DNA of 64,000 nt from a bacterium (lineage in GTDB: Bacteria > Electryoneota > RPQS01): positions 13,897 to 77,896 of the forward strand of contig JADKHW010000023.1 in NCBI GenBank assembly GCA_016721565.1, in the 5' to 3' direction. Position numbers and translations under genes: made by a program. The notes beneath the pieces are model-generated. The model worked only from the letters and a program-made list of their open reading frames with translations. It did not search any database and was not told where the DNA came from. Positions 17,977 to 27,268 of the stretch are shown piece after piece (positions within the stretch are counted from its first letter, which is position 1; each line of letters opens with the position of its first letter).

Positions 17977-19095
17977 GTGCCCAAGATTCTATTCGTCACT
18001 CAGTATCACTATTTACGCTACACTGGCGGAGCCGAGTTGCAGTGCTGGATGCTGGCGCGCGAATTTCAGCGGCGCGGGTGGGACGTTCATTATGTGAGCG
18101 AAAACAACCGGCCTGATGCACCGATTGAGTTGGATGGCATTCGCTTGCACTATTTACCCGAGCTGCCCAATTGGCGCGACGGCAATCGCGCAGGTGTCGC
18201 AAAGGTGATGAACGACGTGAAGCCGGATGTTGTGTACAATCGCGTGTTTAATCTCTACACCGCACACGCGATAAACCTCGCTCCTGAACACGCGGTGACG
18301 ATTTGGGCCTCAGCGTTTATTCACGACGGCAGCAAATGGGCCACGATTCCCGAACTCTGGGAAACGAAATCGTTGAAACAATTTTCAGTTTTAGTGCATC
18401 GGACGCTCTACATTCGTTCACAAGCGCGTAAAGCCGCCTTGCGCGCAAAGATTCAACTTGCGCAATCCAACGAGCAAGTAACCGTTTTGCGAGGGCGCGG
18501 ATTTAGTCCCGTACTGTTGCGCAACAGCTTTGAGTTTCCCGTGGATATGAAGACTCAAACACACGAAGGCAAACCACTCGTGTTGTGGGTTGGCTCGGTC
18601 AAACAGAGAAAACGTCCCGAACTCTTTTTCGATCTTGCCAAGCGGTGCACCAATCTCGATTGCGAGTTCGTGATGGCCGGAGAACTGCAAGATGAGCAAA
18701 GCAAACAACCGCTCGAAAAGGCTCAACGCGAGCTAAAGAATTTCCGCTATGCCGGATTTGTGCCACCGGAAATCGTCGGCAAGCTATACGAGCGCGCACA
18801 CATCTTCACTTCGACCAGTCAATCGGAAGGATTTCCCAACACATTCATCCAAGCTTGGCAGCGCGCGGTGCCCATCATTTCTCTCGAGATTGATCCAGAT
18901 GGATTGTTGAGCCGAGAAGGCTTAGGAGAGTTGGCGCTGAGCATGAGTGAGATGGAGCAAAAACTCCGTGCACTGCTTGCCGATCCGAATCGTCGCCGGG
19001 AAATCGGCCAGAGTGCGCATGAATTTGCCAAACGAGAGTTTGATTTGCAAGCGAATGTGAACAAGTTGGAAGAGCTGATTGCTCAGCATCGTTAA
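17977..19095 (+). CDS. Glycosyltransferase family 4
   Basis: A 372-residue GT-B protein with a GTG start. N-terminal KILFVTQYHYLRYTGGAELQ is the usual glycine-rich start of GT4. The C-terminal nucleotide-sugar half has VLWVGSVKQRKRPELF, then YAGFVPPEIVGKLYERAHIF and TSTSQSEGFPNTFIQAW with the conserved E-x7-E region. It transfers a sugar onto a growing surface glycan in the cytoplasm; sugar identity cannot be told. It ends the first plus-strand block, followed by a terminator. Confidence 0.9.
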   Translation: MPKILFVTQYHYLRYTGGAELQCWMLAREFQRRGWDVHYVSENNRPDAPIELDGIRLHYLPELPNWRDGNRAGVAKVMNDVKPDVVYNRVFNLYTAHAINLAPEHAVTIWASAFIHDGSKWATIPELWETKSLKQFSVLVHRTLYIRSQARKAALRAKIQLAQSNEQVTVLRGRGFSPVLLRNSFEFPVDMKTQTHEGKPLVLWVGSVKQRKRPELFFDLAKRCTNLDCEFVMAGELQDEQSKQPLEKAQRELKNFRYAGFVPPEIVGKLYERAHIFTSTSQSEGFPNTFIQAWQRAVPIISLEIDPDGLLSREGLGELALSMSEMEQKLRALLADPNRRREIGQSAHEFAKREFDLQANVNKLEELIAQHR

Positions 19096-19118
19096 ACGAA
19101 TGCAATTGTAACAATATG

Positions 19119-19144
19119 AAACGGGCGCCGATTGGCGCCCGTTT
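19119..19144. terminator. Bidirectional terminator
   Basis: AAACGGGCGCC (19119-19129), loop GATT, GGCGCCCGTTT (19134-19144). It sits between the convergent GT4 gene and the Feo operon and carries T-rich runs on both sides. Confidence 0.85.
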
Positions 19145-19148
19145 TGAT

Positions 19149-19340
19149 TTACTTCGTAAGCTGAACCCGCTCTTTTGCTTTGCGGATTTCGACAATCGGA
19201 CAATGGTCGCACGCTTCGATATGACCGCTTGTCCAATCACGCGGAACCTTGCGAGCGAGCCGAAGTTTGCGCCACACAAGATAGGTAACGGAGAGAACGA
19301 CTGACACGATGACGAGAATTGTATCGAGTGTGCTCGACAT
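19149..19340 (-). CDS. FeoB-associated Cys-rich membrane protein
   Basis: A 63-residue protein with one membrane segment (ILVIVSVVLSVTYLVW), a basic stretch and a CDHC pair near residue 44. Position directly after feoB, size and the C-x2-C pattern fit the small FeoB-associated proteins (FeoC/FeoB-associated type) of many bacteria. It may help assemble or stabilise the iron transporter. The spacing of 4 bases from feoB indicates one operon. Confidence 0.8.
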   Translation of the reverse strand: MSSTLDTILVIVSVVLSVTYLVWRKLRLARKVPRDWTSGHIEACDHCPIVEIRKAKERVQLTK

Positions 19341-19344
19341 GTTT

Positions 19345-21579
19345 TTAACTCAAGCCGATTAATTTTCCGCCTTGATAGACTGCAAACGCGCCTAACCACG
19401 CCAACACGGTCATGTAGGCCACCATGAAGATCGGCCATCGCCACGAATTGGTTTCGCGCTTCACGATGGCCACCGTGGACATACATTGACAGGCCAACAC
19501 GAAGAACACCATCAGTGCAAGCCCGACCAGCGGAGTATAAATCGTCGAGCCATCGTCGTGGCGAGCCTCTTTCAAAGTTTCACGCAGCGTGGGAGAATTT
19601 TCATCGCCATTCTTGACGCCGTGCACAACCGCGAGTGAACTGACAAACACCTCACGCGCGGCAAAACTTGCAATGATGCCGATGCTCATTCGCCAATCAA
19701 AGCCCAGCGGTTTCAACACGGGTTCGATAAACTTACCCATCTGCCCGCCAACGGAATGCTCAGTTCTGAGAGCGGCTTCCTGCCCATCGATCTGTTCGAG
19801 CATCGCTGTTTGTGAGTCGTTATCAAGTGTGGTGTTGGTCATCACAGCTTGACGCGCCTGCTCAAACGGAGTAGCATCGGTCGGAACCCATTCAAAGCTC
19901 ATCATGGCCCACAAAATCACCGTAGCCGCAAGAATCACCGTGCCGACACGCATGATGAAAAGCTTGGCGCGATCCACAAGATTCATAATTACCGAACGCG
20001 CCGACGGTAATTTGTAGGTTGGTAATTCAAGATAGAGCGGCGGCGGCGGACTCTTCAAAATGGTCTTCTTGAACAGTGCGGCCACGCTGATTCCAGCAGT
20101 CACCGAGAGCAGGTACATCCCCATCAGCACCATGCCGCCGATGGTAAACACACCAAGCACGCTCTGATTTGCGGCGAAAACCGTTCCGATCACCAATGTA
20201 TAGACCGGCAAGCGCGCACTGCATGACATTAGCGGCGCAACCAGAATCGTAACAAGTCGATCTTTTCTTCCGGCAATCGTGCGTGTGGCCATGATGCCCG
20301 GAATTGCGCACGCAAAGCTCGACAGCAGCGGCACAAACGCCCGGCCATCCAAACCAACTTTGGCCATCACGCGATCCATCAAGAAGGCCGCGCGTGCCAT
20401 ATATCCCGTGTCTTCTAATACGCCAATAAAAAAGAACAGCAACAATATCTGCGGCAAGAACACAATCACGTTGCCCATGCCCGCAATCGCGCCGTCAATC
20501 ACAAGGTTGCGGAACATACCTTCAGGAATCATCTGTCCAACCGTGCCCGAGATCCAACCGACTATTCCCTCAGTTGCCGCCATCGCAGGTTCAGCCCACG
20601 AGAAGATAGACTGGAACACAAAAGCCATGATCGACAAGAAGATGATCGGTCCAAACAACCGATGCAGCAAAACCTTGTCCAGCGCCTCAGTCACGCGATG
20701 TGGCAAGTCTTGCTCAACCGCTGCTGAGAGCACCATCAGATTGCGAAGATATTGATAGCGCGCACTCGTTTCAATCGCGCGCACCTGACGCGTCGTGAGC
20801 TTGTGCTTATTCAACACACGCTTGGCCAATGCAGTTTGCGTCGGCGAAACCTTGATGGCTTCATCACCGTCAAGTGTCGAAACCAACAGCCACAACGCCT
20901 CGGCGCGCGAATTCTCTTTTGTCGAGAGGCCGCTCTGCTCCAATCCCTCAGCAAGCTCCTGCACCGTTCCTTCAAGCGGCTCGGGCAAATCATCAATGAA
21001 GCGCGGAACCTGCGCGACCGGGCCATCCGTGCGCGAGCCTCTTTCAATTTCCGAGAGGAGTTTGTCGATGCCCTCGCCATTTCGCGCCACAACCGGAACC
21101 ACCGGACAGCCGATTGCCGCCGAAAGTTTGTCCGCATCAATATGAAATCCGCGCTCGCGCGCGATGTCCATCATGTTCAGCGCGACAATCAACCGCACGC
21201 CCATATCCCGAAGCTGTGTCGCGAAATACAAATTCCGCCGCACGTTCGAGGCATCAAGCACCACAATTACTGAGTCCGGTGTCTTTAGCCCTTGACTCTC
21301 TCCGATCAAGACATCGTGTGAAATCTGCTCTTCAGGCGAGCGCGCCGCAAAGCTATATGTTCCCGGCAAATCCACAAGATCAACAGATTCCCCAGACGGA
21401 AGCGTAAATTGACCGATCTTTCGTTCTACCGTTACGCCCGGATAGTTGCCGACTTTGTGCCGCGCTCCTGTCAAACGGTTAAACAGCGTCGTTTTGCCCG
21501 AATTGGGGTTGCCCGCAATAGCAATAAGCCGACGTGTTTGCGTCGGCGTATTGATATTTGAACGGGCAAATAGAGACAT
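19345..21579 (-). CDS. feoB: Ferrous iron transport protein B
   Basis: A 744-residue protein. The N-terminal G domain has GNPNSGKTTLFN (G1, from residue 23), the NYPGVTVE switch, DLPGTYS (G3) and NMMD (G4). A long membrane part follows with the Gate motifs (MARAAFLMDRVMAKVGLDGR, then PLLSSFACAIPGIMATRTI). It takes up Fe(II) across the inner membrane. It begins 3 bases after feoA and is followed by a small membrane partner. Regulation is probably iron-responsive, judging from palindromes upstream of feoA. Confidence 0.97.
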   Translation of the reverse strand: MSLFARSNINTPTQTRRLIAIAGNPNSGKTTLFNRLTGARHKVGNYPGVTVERKIGQFTLPSGESVDLVDLPGTYSFAARSPEEQISHDVLIGESQGLKTPDSVIVVLDASNVRRNLYFATQLRDMGVRLIVALNMMDIARERGFHIDADKLSAAIGCPVVPVVARNGEGIDKLLSEIERGSRTDGPVAQVPRFIDDLPEPLEGTVQELAEGLEQSGLSTKENSRAEALWLLVSTLDGDEAIKVSPTQTALAKRVLNKHKLTTRQVRAIETSARYQYLRNLMVLSAAVEQDLPHRVTEALDKVLLHRLFGPIIFLSIMAFVFQSIFSWAEPAMAATEGIVGWISGTVGQMIPEGMFRNLVIDGAIAGMGNVIVFLPQILLLFFFIGVLEDTGYMARAAFLMDRVMAKVGLDGRAFVPLLSSFACAIPGIMATRTIAGRKDRLVTILVAPLMSCSARLPVYTLVIGTVFAANQSVLGVFTIGGMVLMGMYLLSVTAGISVAALFKKTILKSPPPPLYLELPTYKLPSARSVIMNLVDRAKLFIMRVGTVILAATVILWAMMSFEWVPTDATPFEQARQAVMTNTTLDNDSQTAMLEQIDGQEAALRTEHSVGGQMGKFIEPVLKPLGFDWRMSIGIIASFAAREVFVSSLAVVHGVKNGDENSPTLRETLKEARHDDGSTIYTPLVGLALMVFFVLACQCMSTVAIVKRETNSWRWPIFMVAYMTVLAWLGAFAVYQGGKLIGLS

Positions 21580-21582
21580 TAC

Positions 21583-21879
21583 TTACTCAGTATCAGAAAG
21601 AGGGGCAACCACCATGTGCCGAGCGTCCTCGCGGCGGACGGCTAAGGTGCAGCCCGGAAGTCGGATGCTAAAGGGGCTATTTAACGGGGCGGTGCGTTCG
21701 ATTACCACATTTGTACCCGGAATCAGGCCCATCTCCATCAGTCGGAGAATGTTCTCGGAGGGGTCTTCGATCTCGATTAATTGGCAACGACTGCCGACCG
21801 GAAGTAGGTCCATCCGGCAGAGAGCTTCCACATCACCCGTGTACCCACAACTAAGGCACTGAAAACACTTATCTTTCAT
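21583..21879 (-). CDS. feoA: Ferrous iron transport protein A
   Basis: A 98-residue protein. The SH3-like FeoA core spans about residues 24-95 (LLPVGSRCQLIEIE, LMEMGLIPGTNVVIERTAPL, FSIRLPGCTLAVRREDARHM). An N-terminal extension of about 22 residues carries four cysteines (CFQCLSCGYTGDVEALC) and could bind iron or zinc, which is unusual for the short FeoA family. It is the first gene of the feoAB operon. The start ATG at 21877-21879 lies just downstream of a 16-base palindrome that contains the candidate ribosome binding site. Confidence 0.93.
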   Translation of the reverse strand: MKDKCFQCLSCGYTGDVEALCRMDLLPVGSRCQLIEIEDPSENILRLMEMGLIPGTNVVIERTAPLNSPFSIRLPGCTLAVRREDARHMVVAPLSDTE

Positions 21880-21886
21880 TACTAAA

Positions 21887-21902
21887 GTTAGAGCCTTCTA
21901 AC
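21887..21902 (-). promoter_or_regulatory. Candidate iron-responsive operator of feoAB
   Basis: GTTAGA-GCCT-TCTAAC, perfect 6-base arms, 8-23 bases upstream of the feoA start. It recalls the core of DtxR/IdeR boxes. On the minus strand it contains AGAAGG, the only Shine-Dalgarno-like string, so a bound protein or a hairpin could block translation. The role is inferred. Confidence 0.4.
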
Positions 21903-21939
21903 ATAAATACATAACTCTTCGAGCGTTCTAAGCTTTTCA

Positions 21940-21955
21940 TGTGCAAATATGCACA
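21940..21955. promoter_or_regulatory. Second palindrome upstream of feoA
   Basis: TGTGCA-AATA-TGCACA, perfect arms, in the divergent region between feoA and the GT4 gene at 22068. It could be an operator for either side. Confidence 0.3.
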
Positions 21956-22067
21956 ATTTGTAGTAAGGAGTCAAGATTTCTCTCTGTAAGGTGCTCACAC
22001 TACTTTGCTTATCCCCACAAATTTGGCGATATTTCATGATTACCATTGACCCCTTACGCCTCGACCC

Positions 22068-23156
22068 TTGCGCATACTCTTCAGCAATGCCTCGCTCATG
22101 TGGGGCGGCAACGAAAAATGGACTCTGAATGCCGCCGAAACGCTGGCCGCGCGGGGTCACGATGTTTCAGTTGCTGTGCGCGAAAAAAAACTGTGGATCG
22201 AGCGGCGCAAGAGTGATTTAGTTACATGGATTGAGTTGCCATTTCTAAATGATGCAGACCTGCGCACGATTCTGAAATTGCGCGGCATCATCAAGAAAGA
22301 AAAGATCGACATCTTTCTGCCGACGCGTAGTCGCGACTATTGGCTCGGCGGTTGGGCCGCGATGGGAACAGATGCGAAGTATGTCATGCGGATGGGCATC
22401 ACACGGACACTTCCGAATACCATCAAAGAAAGATTGCGCTACAGTATTTGGCCCGACGGCATCATCGTCAATGCAGAAGCCGTAAAGCAATCGCTCATCG
22501 CTCATCCGTGGATCAAAGGCGAACGTATCAGAGTCATCTATAACGGCGTAGATTCCGATTCGATACAAATCGCCGAGCGGGGATTAAGGACGAAGTCCGG
22601 TTCCCCGCCGGAATCTGGGATCCTCGTCATCGCCGCCGGACGCGTCGAGAGCGAAAAAGGCTTTGATGTTCTGATAGATGCAATGGCCCTTGCCGTCAAA
22701 CAAGAGCCGCGCCTGATCTGCGAAATCTGGGGTAATGGAGATCAAATTGATTCACTCAACGCGCAAATCGAACGACTCGAACTTGACGAGCACGTCCGCC
22801 TGCGCGGCTTCACTCAAAATCTAAGTCACGAACTTGCCCGCGCCGATGTCGCCGTCTCTTCCTCTTACCGCGAAGGTATTTCAAACTTCATTTTGGAAAG
22901 CTGGTCTGCCGGAGTCCCTCTCGTTGCCACATCCATCGAAGGCTCAGCCGAAATCGTCCACGACAGAAAACGCGGCCTGCTCGTCCCTCCGGGCGATGCT
23001 CAAACAATGAGCAAAGCAATCCTCGAACTCGTAAAAGACAAACAACTGCGCGATACTTGCATCGCAGGCGGCAAACAAGCAATCGCCACCACACACAACT
23101 GGACTGCCATGGCGGAGAAAATGGAAAACTTCTTCCGCGAACTCACAAATAAGTGA
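22068..23156 (+). CDS. Glycosyltransferase family 4 with an in-frame palindromic repeat
   Basis: A 362-residue GT-B enzyme with a TTG start (MRILFSNASLMWGGNEKWTL). The C-terminal half shows ILVIAAGRVESEKGFDVLID, VRLRGFTQNLSHELARADVA and SSSYREGISNFILESWSAGV. Between the two lobes, after VIYNGVDSD, residues about 170-183 (RGLRTKSGSPPESG) are encoded by a copy of the repeat also present at 17-44, so a mobile palindrome has become coding sequence in the linker. It opens the second polysaccharide block and overlaps the ABC exporter gene by 4 bases. Confidence 0.9.
   Translation: MRILFSNASLMWGGNEKWTLNAAETLAARGHDVSVAVREKKLWIERRKSDLVTWIELPFLNDADLRTILKLRGIIKKEKIDIFLPTRSRDYWLGGWAAMGTDAKYVMRMGITRTLPNTIKERLRYSIWPDGIIVNAEAVKQSLIAHPWIKGERIRVIYNGVDSDSIQIAERGLRTKSGSPPESGILVIAAGRVESEKGFDVLIDAMALAVKQEPRLICEIWGNGDQIDSLNAQIERLELDEHVRLRGFTQNLSHELARADVAVSSSYREGISNFILESWSAGVPLVATSIEGSAEIVHDRKRGLLVPPGDAQTMSKAILELVKDKQLRDTCIAGGKQAIATTHNWTAMAEKMENFFRELTNK
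22577..22608 (+). repeat. Palindromic repeat, copy 2, inside a coding frame
   Basis: GCGGGGA (22577-22583) and TCCCCGC (22602-22608) enclose GGAC-GAA-GTCC. The following CGGAATC is also shared with copy 1 at 17-44. The copy is translated in frame in the GT4 gene. Confidence 0.65.
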
Positions 23157-24996
23157 TAACTTATCTTCGTTTCATAAACCCGTTCCAGCGCTATCCGCGG
23201 CAACTGATCTTCACGGCGATCTCCACGTTGTTCTATGTGGTGTTCAATACGCTGTCGATCTGGTTGATTGCGCCGGTACTGAACATTATCTTCCTGCCCG
23301 GTAAATCCACCGAGCCTGCGCAAACGGAAGTCCTCACCGGCGGCCTGCGCGGCATCTATGACGGCCTGAAGCAGTGGTCATGGGAGATGCTCGGCGGCGG
23401 CGATCCGATGGCGGTGCTCCCGCGCTTGTGCATTGCGCTCGTCGTCGTGTTCTTCCTGAAGAACGTCTTCGCATATCTGCAAATGCACTTCGTGTCGTAC
23501 GTCGAGCAGCGGATGATCAAAGACTTGCGCGACCGCGTCTATGCGCACGTCATTCGCCAGCCCTACAAATTCTTCGACCGCAGCTCCACAGGCGAACTGA
23601 TGAGCGCGGTGATGAACGACGTCAACACGTTGTCCGTCACATTCCAGCGCGTGTTCACCCAAGCCGTGCGTGACCCGATCACAGTCGTCACGTTCCTCGT
23701 GATTCTGTTCGGCATCTCGTGGCAATTGACACTTGCCGCACTCGTGATCGTTCCGGCCTTCGGTGTTCTGTTTCGCAAAACCGGCGGAAGCCTAAAAGAA
23801 AATCAGGCCGCATCCAAGAAGGCTTGGCCGAAATGACCGGAGCACTGCAAGAGACCATCAGCGGTGCGCGGTTAATAAAATCTTCTGCAACCGAGCAAAA
23901 CGAAACCGAGCGGTTTGAATCGCGTTCATATCGTTTGTTCAAAAACTCACTCAGACTTGCACGACTCGAGCGGCTTGCGTCGCCTTTGTCTGAAACCATC
24001 GGCGTTGTCATCATCGCGTCGGTTCTTCTGCTCGGTGGCCAACAAGTTCTCACGGGTTCGCTGCTCGATGCCGAAGATTTCATTCGTTTTATCGTCGTGC
24101 TGTTCGCGATGCTGGCTCCTGCACGTGCCGTCGGCAATCTCCACAACTATTTACAAATCGGAGCGGCGGCAGGCGCGCGCATCGATACATTGCTGAATGA
24201 GCCTATCGAGTCTCCCAGCATGGATTCCCCTGATAAAGAGATCAGCGGCTTGCGCGACAACCTGACCTTCGAGCATGTGTGGTTCCGCTATCCCACTTCC
24301 GAGCAGTGGGTTCTTAAAGATATTAGCATGACCGTAAAACGCGGTGAACGTGTCGCGCTGGTGGGTCGTTCTGGTAGCGGTAAAACTACAATGGCGAATC
24401 TGCTGCCGCGCTTCTATTCAGCCGAACGCGGGCGTGTGCTCTGGGATGGTGAAGATGTTGAAACGATTTCTCGCAACGCCCTTCGCAAGCATATCAGCCT
24501 CGTCAGTCAGGATGTATTTCTCTTCAACGAGAGCGTGCGCTACAATTTAACCTACGGCAAGCCTGATGTTTCTGAAGAGAAATTGCAAGCGGCCATGAAG
24601 CGCGCGCAGTGCACCGACTTTGTCAACAAACTTCCGCACGGACTCGACACGGTTGTCGGCGAGCGCGGTGCCCAACTTTCCGGCGGACAGAAACAGCGCA
24701 TCGCCATCGCGCGTGCATTGCTGAAAGATGCACCGCTGTTAATTTTCGATGAAGCCACATCCGCGCTCGACAACGAATCCGAGCGCTTGATTCAGCATGC
24801 GTTGGAAGAACTCTTCCGCGAGCGTACCGTCATTATTATCGCGCACCGCTTGAGTTCAATTCGCTTTGCCGACCGCGTCGTTGTGCTTGATGAAGGACAA
24901 ATCGCCGCACAGGGCAAACACGATGCCTTGCTTGCCGACAGCGATCTCTATCGCACACTAACGCAGCTTTACGAGCGCGAAAGTCTGCCCGAGTGA
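23153..24996 (+). CDS. MsbA-like lipid/polysaccharide ABC exporter, one frameshift
   Basis: Two frames joined near 23790-23815 at a CTAAAAGAAAATC run: VPAFGVLFRKTGGSL continues as KRKSGRIQEGLAEMTGALQE. The bridged protein has about 613 residues, typical of a half-transporter. The six-helix ABC_membrane domain is followed by an ATPase with Walker A VGRSGSGKTT, Q-loop LVSQDVFLFNE, signature LSGGQKQRIAIARALL, Walker B LLIFDEATSALD and H-loop IAHRL. It flips lipid A precursors or related lipids. It starts and ends with 4-base overlaps with GT4 genes. Confidence 0.88.
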
Positions 24997-26072
24997 ACAT
25001 CCTGCTCGTGAATTCTGCCGCGCCTGAACTCTGGGGCGGCGGCGAGAAGTGGTTTATCAACGCGGCACAGTGGTTCAACCAACATGGCCATGACGCAGTG
25101 CTGGTCGTGCGACCTGAGTCCAAAATATTAGCTCGCGCCGAAGAAGCAAAACTCGAAATCATCACCAGTACATTCGGCGGTGATTTCGATCCGCTTGCCA
25201 TGATGCGAGCCCGTGAAATTATCCGCATCAGTCACGCCGATGTTGTGCTGACAAACTTCAACAAAGAGAGTTGGCAGTTCGGCGTCGCGGGAAGATCTCT
25301 GAAAATTCCTGTCGTTGCCCGTCACGGTTTCACATTGTGGTCAAAGAAATTGCGCCACAAAGTCCTGGCTCAAAAAGTCATCACAAAGTTAATCGTTAAT
25401 GCCGCAAGCATTCGTGACAGCTATCAAGAGCTTGGCTGCGCGCCGAAAGATATCACGATTATTCCAAACGGTGTCGATCCCGTTGTGCAACGTTCCGGTA
25501 AATTGCGCCGACAGCTTGGAATAACTGAAAGTGATCTGCTAATCGTTGCCGCCGGACGTTTGGAATCGCAAAAACGATTCGACAGAGTAATTAATTGCGC
25601 CGCTCAGCTTAAGCAATCTCATTCTTTCAAGCTCGCAATCTTCGGCGTCGGCCCTGATGAAAACACGTTGCGCGAACAAGCGAAGCAACTTGATTTAGGT
25701 CAGCATGTCGCGTTCTGCGGCTTCGACCCCGAATTGTCAAGCCTCATTGGTGATGCAGATCTATTTCTGCTCACGTCAGACCAAGAAGGTACACCCAATG
25801 TCGTGCTTGAAGCCATGATTGCCGGAGTCCCCGTGCTCGGCTTCAACGTCGGTTCGATGAATACAATTCTTAACGGCGAACTATCCGAGTTCCTGATTGA
25901 AGCGGGCAACGACACCGCATTTCAAGCAAAACTCACTTCACTGATTTCACACCGCGAAATCCTTCAAACGTGGCGCGATAAAGTCCGCGACCGCGCACTT
26001 CATGATTTTAGTTTTGAATCCTCAATGCAACGCTATCTCGACGTCCTAACCTCCGCAGTTAAACCCGCATGA
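24993..26072 (+). CDS. Glycosyltransferase family 4
   Basis: A 359-residue protein with a GTG start in a GTGA overlap with the exporter gene. N-terminal NILLVNSAAPELWGGGEKWF closely resembles the GT4 at 22068, so the two are paralogs flanking the transporter. C-terminal motifs are LLIVAAGRLESQKRFDRVIN, VAFCGFDPELSSLIGDADLF and TSDQEGTPNVVLEAMIAGVP. This is a retaining enzyme of surface-glycan synthesis; donor and acceptor are unknown. Confidence 0.92.
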   Translation: MNILLVNSAAPELWGGGEKWFINAAQWFNQHGHDAVLVVRPESKILARAEEAKLEIITSTFGGDFDPLAMMRAREIIRISHADVVLTNFNKESWQFGVAGRSLKIPVVARHGFTLWSKKLRHKVLAQKVITKLIVNAASIRDSYQELGCAPKDITIIPNGVDPVVQRSGKLRRQLGITESDLLIVAAGRLESQKRFDRVINCAAQLKQSHSFKLAIFGVGPDENTLREQAKQLDLGQHVAFCGFDPELSSLIGDADLFLLTSDQEGTPNVVLEAMIAGVPVLGFNVGSMNTILNGELSEFLIEAGNDTAFQAKLTSLISHREILQTWRDKVRDRALHDFSFESSMQRYLDVLTSAVKPA

Positions 26073-27268
26073 GCACTCGTCGCGAGCAATTTATCGGCGA
26101 GTCGCTGTTCATCGTGCTTGTGCTACTCGGATGGACGCCGTTCTATCTCGAAGCGGTTCACGCCGACATCTACGATGCCGCGCCGTTTTTGCTCGGTGGC
26201 TTCTTCGCAATTCTTGCCGCGGGTTTGACCTACGATGCGGGCGAGCGCCTGTTCGGAGCGGGCAAAGGTATTTACGTTGCGGCAGTATTGACGTCGCTTC
26301 CGGCCGCAGCAATCGTGTTCAGCGAACCACCGTTGCTATCGAGCACATCGTTGATGTTTATCACTTCCGCGACGCTGTGGTTTGCATCACGGGGCAAAGC
26401 AGAAAACCCGCGCGAAGCGCTGTTCTTCATTGCCATCTTAAGCGCAATTCCGCTCGCAGTATTTGGATTATGGCCACCCGCATTGTTGCCGCTGTTGTCG
26501 CTGTTCGTTGTCCAGCACAAATTGAGTTTGAAGTGGTCAACCGTATTAATTACGGCTGTCATCGGTCTCAGCGGACTCGCTGCAAATAGTTTCCTGCCGC
26601 TTGGACTACCTGACGTTTTGGGCAATCAGCCCAACATCGAGTTGTCGTGGGCCGAGTCAACCGCATTGCTCGCGCCGTGGATCACGTTCTTACTGCTTGC
26701 GCTGATTGCCAAAATCTCGTGGCCGCGCATAATTGTAATCGCGGTTGCCTTGTTGACTCTTTTGCATGTGTATTCCGGTGGCGCGTGGGTGGCCATCGTC
26801 GGCCCGGCTGCACCGGTGCTTGCATTGGCAATCACCGCCGTTGTACTCAAGTGGTTTGATGCCGAAACCGAAGGCCAATTGCGCAATTGGCGTTGGTTTG
26901 TGCTCCCGCTCGTGTTTATATTTGTCGCGCTTGTCGTTGCACGGATCGTGAGATTTGATGCGCTCGTGATTGGCCGCAATCACGCCATCATCGGCTTGCT
27001 TGTCGCCGGACTACTATGCGCTGGAGCAATCAAAGACGCGCGTCGCTGGGTTTTCGGTTTGCACGTCATCGCAGGATGGCTAATCGGCGCGTTGTGGTGG
27101 TACTATTGGCAAGAAGGCGGCTATGCCGCGCAAGAACCTTCAGCCTTTAATATCGTTCCGTGGCTTACGCCCGCAATGTTTCTCTATATCGCCACCGTTC
27201 GTATGTATGTATGGCCGCCGCATGCCGCACAAGCTCCGCGCAGATGGCCCGCGCCATCGCTTCGATGA
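26069..27268 (+). CDS. Polytopic membrane protein, GT-C (ArnT/GT39)-like
   Basis: About 399 residues with some ten membrane segments. The early part (APFLLGGFFAILAAGLTYDA, ERLFGAGKGIYVAAVLTSLP) resembles the loop-and-helix pattern of ArnT/PMT-type GT-C transferases, but the usual acidic residues of the first outer loop are not clear, so activity is uncertain. The last 20 residues after ATVRMY switch to an unlikely proline-rich end, and the metallophosphoesterase frame begins there, so a frameshifted fusion with the next gene is possible. Confidence 0.6.
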   Translation: MSTRREQFIGESLFIVLVLLGWTPFYLEAVHADIYDAAPFLLGGFFAILAAGLTYDAGERLFGAGKGIYVAAVLTSLPAAAIVFSEPPLLSSTSLMFITSATLWFASRGKAENPREALFFIAILSAIPLAVFGLWPPALLPLLSLFVVQHKLSLKWSTVLITAVIGLSGLAANSFLPLGLPDVLGNQPNIELSWAESTALLAPWITFLLLALIAKISWPRIIVIAVALLTLLHVYSGGAWVAIVGPAAPVLALAITAVVLKWFDAETEGQLRNWRWFVLPLVFIFVALVVARIVRFDALVIGRNHAIIGLLVAGLLCAGAIKDARRWVFGLHVIAGWLIGALWWYYWQEGGYAAQEPSAFNIVPWLTPAMFLYIATVRMYVWPPHAAQAPRRWPAPSLR

